A DNA stretch of 8,744 nucleotides from Candidatus Alloscillospira gallinarum (GTDB taxonomy: Bacteria > Bacillota > Clostridia > Oscillospirales > Oscillospiraceae): NCBI GenBank assembly GCA_904420055.1, contig CAJFTV010000055.1:1-8744 (forward strand). Direction: 5' to 3'. The notes beneath the pieces are model-generated. The model worked only from the letters and a program-made list of their open reading frames with translations, was not told the origin of the DNA and did no database searches. Below, piece after piece: positions 4,954 through 8,744 of this stretch. A program made the translations under genes and the position numbers. Position 1 is the first letter of the stretch. Each line of letters starts with the position of its first letter.

Positions 4954-6150
4954 ATGCATTGTAGCAAGAAAACCGTCAGGGATATTGATGTTTCAGGAAA
5001 GAAAGTATTTTTAAGATGTGACTTCAATGTTCCAAGAGACAAGGATACAGGGGTAATAACAGACAAGGGCAGGGTCGTTGCGGCTCTCCCAACCATCAAT
5101 TACCTGCTTGACCACAACGCAGCTATTATTTTATGCTCCCATCTCGGCAGGCCCAAGGGCTCATGGAAGCCCGAGCTCTCTTTAGCCCCGGTGGCGAAGC
5201 TTTTGGCAGACGAGCTTGGAAAACCCGTAAAGATGTCAAAAGATGTCGTTGGCGAGGACGCTCAGCGTCTTTCCAGGGAGCTCCGTCCGGGGGAAATTAT
5301 GCTCCTTGAAAATGTGCGTTTCCACAAAGAGGAGGAGGCAAATGACCCGGAGTTTGCAAAAAAGCTTGCAGATATGGCAGATCTCTACGTGACCGACGCC
5401 TTCGGCTGTGTCCACCGGTCACACGCCTCTACCGCCGGCATTGCGGCATATCTGCCCGCAGTTTCGGGCCTTCTCATGGAGCTTGAGCTCAAATATTTAG
5501 GCGATATCCTCACAAATCCCAAACGCCCGTTTACCGCAATATTAGGCGGCTCAAAGGTTTCCGATAAGCTCGGCGTAATATCCAATCTCCTGGAAAAGGC
5601 CGACACGCTCCTCTTAGGCGGCGGCATGGCGTTTACATTCATAAAGGCCTCCGGCGGCCATATCGGCAAATCCCTGTGTGAGGAAGAGCAGATTGAGTAC
5701 GCAAAGGACATGATTAAAAAGGCGCAGCGCCTCGGCGTAAACCTCCTTTTGCCGGTAGATACCGTTGCGGCGAAGGAGTTTTCCCCCGACGCGGAGCACA
5801 CAACCGTTGACATTGAAAACATACCGGACGACTGCATGGGACTTGACATTGGACCAAAGACAGCCGCGGCATTTTCAAGTGCCATTCTCAGTTCCGCCAC
5901 TGTTGTCTGGAACGGCCCCATGGGTGTTTTTGAGTACGACGCCTTTGCAGAGGGCACAAGGGCCGTTGCCAAGGCAATTGCGGAATCCGGTGCCGAATCC
6001 ATAATCGGCGGCGGCGACAGCGCTTCTGCCGTGAGGAAGTTCGGCTACGCTGATAAGATAACTCATATCTCCACAGGCGGCGGCGCCTCCCTTGAGTTTC
6101 TGGAGGGAAAGGACCTCCCCGGCATAGCCTGCCTAATGGATATGGACTAA
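4954..6150 (+). CDS. pgk: Phosphoglycerate kinase
   Basis: Transfers phosphate between 1,3-bisphosphoglycerate and ADP, giving 3-phosphoglycerate and ATP, in cytosolic glycolysis and its reverse. At 398 residues it has the normal bacterial length. Visible family motifs are the N-domain substrate segment RCDFNVP (21-27), CSHLGRPKG (61-69), LLENVRFHKEE (117-127), HRSHAST (154-160), GGSKVSDK (198-205) and GGGMAFTF (222-229). In the C domain they are WNGPMGVFE (319-327), the nucleotide-binding GGGDS (352-356) and TGGGASLEFLEG (374-385). The ATG at 4954 is preceded by GGAGG (4941-4945) at an 8-base spacing. It is the first gene of the plus-strand glycolytic cluster and lies directly behind the divergent control region. 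No gap gene precedes it, unlike the common gap-pgk order. Confidence 0.98.
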   Translation: MHCSKKTVRDIDVSGKKVFLRCDFNVPRDKDTGVITDKGRVVAALPTINYLLDHNAAIILCSHLGRPKGSWKPELSLAPVAKLLADELGKPVKMSKDVVGEDAQRLSRELRPGEIMLLENVRFHKEEEANDPEFAKKLADMADLYVTDAFGCVHRSHASTAGIAAYLPAVSGLLMELELKYLGDILTNPKRPFTAILGGSKVSDKLGVISNLLEKADTLLLGGGMAFTFIKASGGHIGKSLCEEEQIEYAKDMIKKAQRLGVNLLLPVDTVAAKEFSPDAEHTTVDIENIPDDCMGLDIGPKTAAAFSSAILSSATVVWNGPMGVFEYDAFAEGTRAVAKAIAESGAESIIGGGDSASAVRKFGYADKITHISTGGGASLEFLEGKDLPGIACLMDMD

Positions 6151-6160
6151 GTGTGAGCAT

Positions 6161-6190
6161 AAGCGCCCAGGAATACAAACTGCGGCGCTT
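6161..6190 (+). other. mRNA hairpin in the pgk-tpiA spacer
   Basis: AAGCGCC (6161-6167) pairs with GGCGCTT (6184-6190), extended inward by CAG/CTG (6168-6170/6180-6182) with one bulged C and a 9-nt loop, 10 base pairs in all. It starts ten bases after the pgk stop. The following TATCTCTT is a poor terminator tract, so a partial attenuator or an mRNA-stabilising or processing element is more likely. The rest of the 147-base spacer is AT-rich, with a weaker TTACCG/CGGTAA hairpin (6254-6273) just before the tpiA ribosome binding site, and no convincing promoter. Confidence 0.5.
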
Positions 6191-6297
6191 TATCTCTTAA
6201 AATGTACTGTAAGTATATTCCGCATATATAAATGATAGCGGATTAATTCTGTCTTACCGTTAAAAGCCGGTAAATTCTAAACACAGCGGAGGTATTA

Positions 6298-7092
6298 ATG
6301 AACACAAAATATCGCAGGGCAATTATAGGCGGCAACTGGAAAATGAATCTGCTCCCGTCGGAAATAAAGGCATACGTCAAAAAGCTGCTGCCTAATCTCC
6401 CGCCCACACGAGACTGCGAGGTTATTATTTGTCCCTCGTTCATATCCCTGGGCCAGACGATTTCCGCACTCCGCGGAACAGGAGTGGCGGTGGCGGCGCA
6501 GAACGTCAGTGAATTCCCCTCCGGCGCCTACACTGGCGAGGTTTCTGCCCCCCAGCTTTCCGATATTGGCGCAACCCACGTAATTGTCGGCCACAGCGAG
6601 CGGCGTATATATTTTGGTGAAAAGGACCTGACCGTCAACCGCAAAGTCCTCACAGTTCTGGAGCACGGCATGCGCCCCATCGTCTGCATTGGCGAGTCCG
6701 GCGCAATACGTGACGCCGGTGCTGCCGAAGAGCTCGTGTCATTCCAGCTTAAAACGGCTCTGCACGGCGTCGCTCCCCAGAAAATGCGGCGTGTTGCAAT
6801 AGCCTATGAGCCCGTCTGGGCGATAGGCACGGGTAAAACCGCCACGGCTCAGCAGGCAGGCGACATGTGTGCCATGATACGCACGTCTATAAGGAAAATT
6901 TACGGCGCCCGTATCGCCCGCTCCGTATCCATTCTCTACGGCGGCTCCATGAACGGCGACAACGCTCCCGAGCTTCTTGCCCAGCCGGATATTGACGGCG
7001 GCTTAATCGGCGGCGCCTCTTTAAAAGTTGAGGACTTCTGCCGGATAATCTCTGCCGCTATTGAGGAGTCGGCAAAGATATACAAGGAGTGA
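6298..7092 (+). CDS. tpiA: Triosephosphate isomerase
   Basis: Interconverts dihydroxyacetone phosphate and glyceraldehyde 3-phosphate in the cytosol. The 264-residue TIM barrel shows GGNWKMN (11-17) with N13 and catalytic K15, VGHSERR (97-103) with the electrophilic H99, YEPVWAIGTGKTA (170-182) with the general base E171 and the mobile loop 6, YGGSM (214-218) and the phosphate-binding GLIGGASL (235-242). All catalytic residues are present. In the segment QNVSEFPSGAYTGE (68-81) a serine sits where many homologs have histidine (QNxH), a small departure. The ATG is preceded by GGAGG (6288-6292) at a 5-base spacing. It follows pgk after a 147-base spacer and its stop overlaps the annotated gpmI start by 4 bases. 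Confidence 0.97.
   Translation: MNTKYRRAIIGGNWKMNLLPSEIKAYVKKLLPNLPPTRDCEVIICPSFISLGQTISALRGTGVAVAAQNVSEFPSGAYTGEVSAPQLSDIGATHVIVGHSERRIYFGEKDLTVNRKVLTVLEHGMRPIVCIGESGAIRDAGAAEELVSFQLKTALHGVAPQKMRRVAIAYEPVWAIGTGKTATAQQAGDMCAMIRTSIRKIYGARIARSVSILYGGSMNGDNAPELLAQPDIDGGLIGGASLKVEDFCRIISAAIEESAKIYKE
7084..7089 (+). promoter_or_regulatory. Ribosome binding site of gpmI, wrongly spaced for its GTG
   Basis: AAGGAG is a strong Shine-Dalgarno, but its last G is the first base of the GTG codon at 7089, so it cannot position that codon. The in-frame codon at a proper distance (8 bases) is ATC at 7098-7100, followed by AAA AGA CCA. This site therefore decides between a coupled GTG start, a rare ATC start, or a base error. 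Confidence 0.6.
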
Positions 7093-8621
7093 TTTATATC
7101 AAAAGACCAGTTGCATTAATCATAATGGACGGCTTCGGCATTGCTCCCCCTTCCGAGTACAATGCCGTATACAAGGCCGGCACTCCCTATCTTGACAGTA
7201 TAATATCCTCCTGTCCAAACAGCCGGCTTATAGCCTCCGGGGAGGACGTTGGACTGCCCGCCGGCCAGATAGGAAACAGCGAGGTCGGCCACACCAACAT
7301 CGGTGCCGGGCGCATAGTTTATCAGGACCTCTCCCGTATATCACTGGACATTAAAAACGGCGGCTTCTTTAAAAACCCGGCATATAACGGCATTATGGAG
7401 GCGGTGAAAGCGCGCGGAACCTCCCTGCACATCATGGGGCTTACCTCCCCGGGGGGTGTGCACAGCCACTGTGAGCACCTATGGGCGCTTATTAAGCTCG
7501 CCGCGGAAAAGGGACTCAGCAAGGTTTACATCCACTGCTTTACCGACGGGCGTGACGTGCCCCCTAAGTCCGGCATTGACACCATATCCCAGTGCACAGA
7601 GGTGTGCAGAAAATACGGCACAGGCAAAATCGCCACAATAATAGGACGCTTTTACGCCATGGACAGGGATAAGCGCTGGGAACGCGTGAAGGAGGCGTAT
7701 GACGCCCTTGTCTCCGGCAAAGGCCAGTACAATCCCGACCCGGTTGACGCCATGGAGCGCTCTTATGCCGCCGGTGTCACTGACGAATTTGTAAAGCCGG
7801 TAATCTGCGACAGAGACGGCCGTATAAGGGAAGGCGACGGCATAATTTTTATAAACTTCCGCCCGGACAGGGCGCGTGAACTCACACGTGCCTTTACCGA
7901 CCCGGATTTCGACGGATTTGAGCGCAGCGGCGGATATTTTCCGGTTGACTTTGTCTGCACCGCGACATACGATGATACAATGCCCAACGTCAGCGTCGCA
8001 TATCCGCCTCACACTCCGGAAAATACATTGGGCCAGGTGGTAAGCGCGGCAGGGCTTACACAGCTCCGCATAGCGGAGACGGAGAAGTACGCCCACGTCA
8101 CATTTTTCTTCAACGGCGGCGTTGAAGAGGTTTTTCCCGGTGAGGACCGGATTTTAATCCCATCCCCCAAGGAATTCCCCACATACGACCTCATTCCGGA
8201 GATGAGCGCTCATAAGCTTGCCGACCGCACCTGCGAAGAAATCCGCTCCGGCAAATATGACCTCATCATATTAAACTTTGCAAACTGCGACATGGTGGGT
8301 CACACCGGGGTTATGGAGGCGGCGGTAAAAGCGGTTTCCACCGTTGACGCCTGTGTAAAGCAGGTCACCGAGGCCATACTCTCCGCCGGGGGGATAGCCC
8401 TTATAACCGCCGACCACGGAAACGCAGAGAAGATGATGGACGAGGACGGCAAAACTCCCCACACGGCCCACACCACAAACCTCGTCCCATTTATAGCCGT
8501 GGGCCGGGACTTAAAGCTCCGGGACGGACGGCTGTGCGACATCGCCCCCACAATTCTGGAGCTTATGGGTATAGCGGCTCCCGGTGAGATGACAGGAAAT
8601 TCACTCATTGACAACGGATAA
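7089..8621 (+). CDS. gpmI: 2,3-bisphosphoglycerate-independent phosphoglycerate mutase
   Basis: Converts 3-phosphoglycerate to 2-phosphoglycerate in glycolysis through a phosphoserine intermediate, using two metal ions (usually Mn2+). The 510-residue protein has the expected length and the alkaline-phosphatase-fold signatures: MDGFG (13-17) with metal ligand D14, GNSEVGHTNIGAGR (62-75) with the phosphorylated serine S64, HCFTDGRDVPPKSG (149-162), GRFYAMDRDKRWERV (186-200), NFRPDRARE (256-264), NFANCDMVGHTG (396-407) with D401 and H405, ADHGNAEKM (441-449) with D442 and H443, and PHTAHTTNLVPF (457-468) with H461. The start is uncertain. GTG 7089 overlaps the tpiA stop (GTGA) but has no usable ribosome binding site, whereas starting at ATC 7098 would give the family-typical N-terminus KRPVALIIMDGFG and a 507-residue protein. 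It is cotranscribed with tpiA. Confidence 0.96.
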   Translation: MIYIKRPVALIIMDGFGIAPPSEYNAVYKAGTPYLDSIISSCPNSRLIASGEDVGLPAGQIGNSEVGHTNIGAGRIVYQDLSRISLDIKNGGFFKNPAYNGIMEAVKARGTSLHIMGLTSPGGVHSHCEHLWALIKLAAEKGLSKVYIHCFTDGRDVPPKSGIDTISQCTEVCRKYGTGKIATIIGRFYAMDRDKRWERVKEAYDALVSGKGQYNPDPVDAMERSYAAGVTDEFVKPVICDRDGRIREGDGIIFINFRPDRARELTRAFTDPDFDGFERSGGYFPVDFVCTATYDDTMPNVSVAYPPHTPENTLGQVVSAAGLTQLRIAETEKYAHVTFFFNGGVEEVFPGEDRILIPSPKEFPTYDLIPEMSAHKLADRTCEEIRSGKYDLIILNFANCDMVGHTGVMEAAVKAVSTVDACVKQVTEAILSAGGIALITADHGNAEKMMDEDGKTPHTAHTTNLVPFIAVGRDLKLRDGRLCDIAPTILELMGIAAPGEMTGNSLIDNG

Positions 8622-8636
8622 CTCAAAAAATATAAT
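8608..8636 (+). promoter_or_regulatory. Perfect consensus sigma-A promoter for eno, inside the gpmI end
   Basis: TTGACA (8608-8613) and TATAAT (8631-8636) both match the consensus at all six positions, with the ideal 17-base spacer. The -35 lies in the last codons of gpmI and the -10 just after its stop. Transcription would start near 8643, giving eno a leader of about 72 nt. Enolase would thus be made from its own promoter as well as by readthrough from the pgk operon. Confidence 0.8.
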
Positions 8637-8650
8637 ATAAGCAATGACAG

Positions 8651-8662
8651 GGCCATATGGCC
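8651..8662. repeat. 12-bp perfect palindrome in the eno leader
   Basis: GGCCATATGGCC lies about 8 bases after the predicted eno transcription start, followed by AAAAATTTTT (8663-8672). As RNA it can form only a 4-bp stem with a 4-nt loop, too weak for a terminator. As DNA it is positioned like a repressor operator. The rest of the 93-base gpmI-eno spacer is AT-rich and holds no gene. Confidence 0.45.
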
Positions 8663-8714
8663 AAAAATTTTTCATACATCAACATAATTATAAAAATTCT
8701 TTAGGAGGCATACA

Positions 8715-8744
8715 ATGAAACAGTTCCTCGAAATTACTGATGTA
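8715..8744 (+). CDS. eno: Enolase, N-terminal fragment cut by the window end
   Basis: Only ten codons are present, translating to MKQFLEITDV. This matches the usual start of bacterial enolases (M-K-x-[FY]-L-x-I-x-D-V, followed in the family by the RxILDSRGNPT segment, which lies outside the window). AGGAGG (8703-8708) lies 6 bases before the ATG. The position after pgk-tpiA-gpmI supports the call, since enolase converts the gpmI product 2-phosphoglycerate to PEP and commonly ends this cluster. It has its own perfect promoter at 8608-8636. Confidence 0.8.
   Translation, partial: MKQFLEITDV

Noticed and set aside
5385..6002. Long minus-strand open frame opposite pgk
   Set aside because: Fully antisense to pgk, whose motifs are intact throughout; the translation is low in recognisable motifs and has no start context.
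7479..8096. Long minus-strand open frame opposite gpmI
   Set aside because: Antisense to conserved gpmI motifs, no ribosome binding site, no family recognised.
8651..8672. GGCCATATGGCC plus T run as a terminator after gpmI
   Set aside because: The RNA stem would be only 4 bp and an A run, not a T run, follows directly. It lies just after a strong promoter, so an operator or leader element fits better.

Overview
The window looks like a chromosomal housekeeping segment from a low-to-mid GC Gram-positive bacterium, most likely a Clostridia-type member of the Bacillota. This is inferred from strong GGAGG-type ribosome binding sites, sigma-A type promoters, a clostridial-style glycolytic cluster, and a zinc-ribbon/one-TM/Ig-like surface protein. 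No mobile element, integrase, CRISPR array, defence gene or rRNA gene is visible, so I see no sign of an accessory island.

Layout. Positions 1-165 are AT-rich and hold no gene I can support; the only things there are a 6-bp inverted repeat at 108-123 and the promoter of the tRNA. A tRNA-Val(CAC) gene with encoded CCA follows (166-242), with its own terminator. A long perfect hairpin (315-357) then serves as terminator for the gene arriving from the other side. The minus strand, read from right to left, carries rsmA (16S rRNA dimethyltransferase), mpg (3-methyladenine DNA glycosylase, ATGA overlap with rsmA), pckG (GTP-type PEP carboxykinase) and a zinc-ribbon membrane protein with an Ig-like domain. 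The plus strand from 4954 carries pgk, tpiA and gpmI, and the first ten codons of an enolase gene (eno) cut by the window end. The 263-285 bp between rsmA and pgk is a divergent control region with candidate promoters on both strands and three inverted repeats.

How the genes work together. PGK, TPI, phosphoglycerate mutase and enolase are consecutive or linked steps of lower glycolysis/gluconeogenesis. PEPCK sits at the PEP-oxaloacetate node just past enolase, but is encoded on the opposite strand under its own promoter. No gap (GAPDH) gene or central glycolytic repressor gene lies directly upstream of pgk. Enolase appears able to be transcribed independently: a perfect TTGACA-N17-TATAAT promoter is embedded across the end of gpmI.

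The points most worth a second look are the gpmI start (its Shine-Dalgarno is positioned for an in-frame ATC, not for the GTG), the perfect consensus promoter inside the gpmI end, the inverted repeats in the rsmA/pgk divergent region, the hairpin between pgk and tpiA, and the unusual architecture of the zinc-ribbon/Ig-like protein. I found nothing that amounts to a new multi-gene system.
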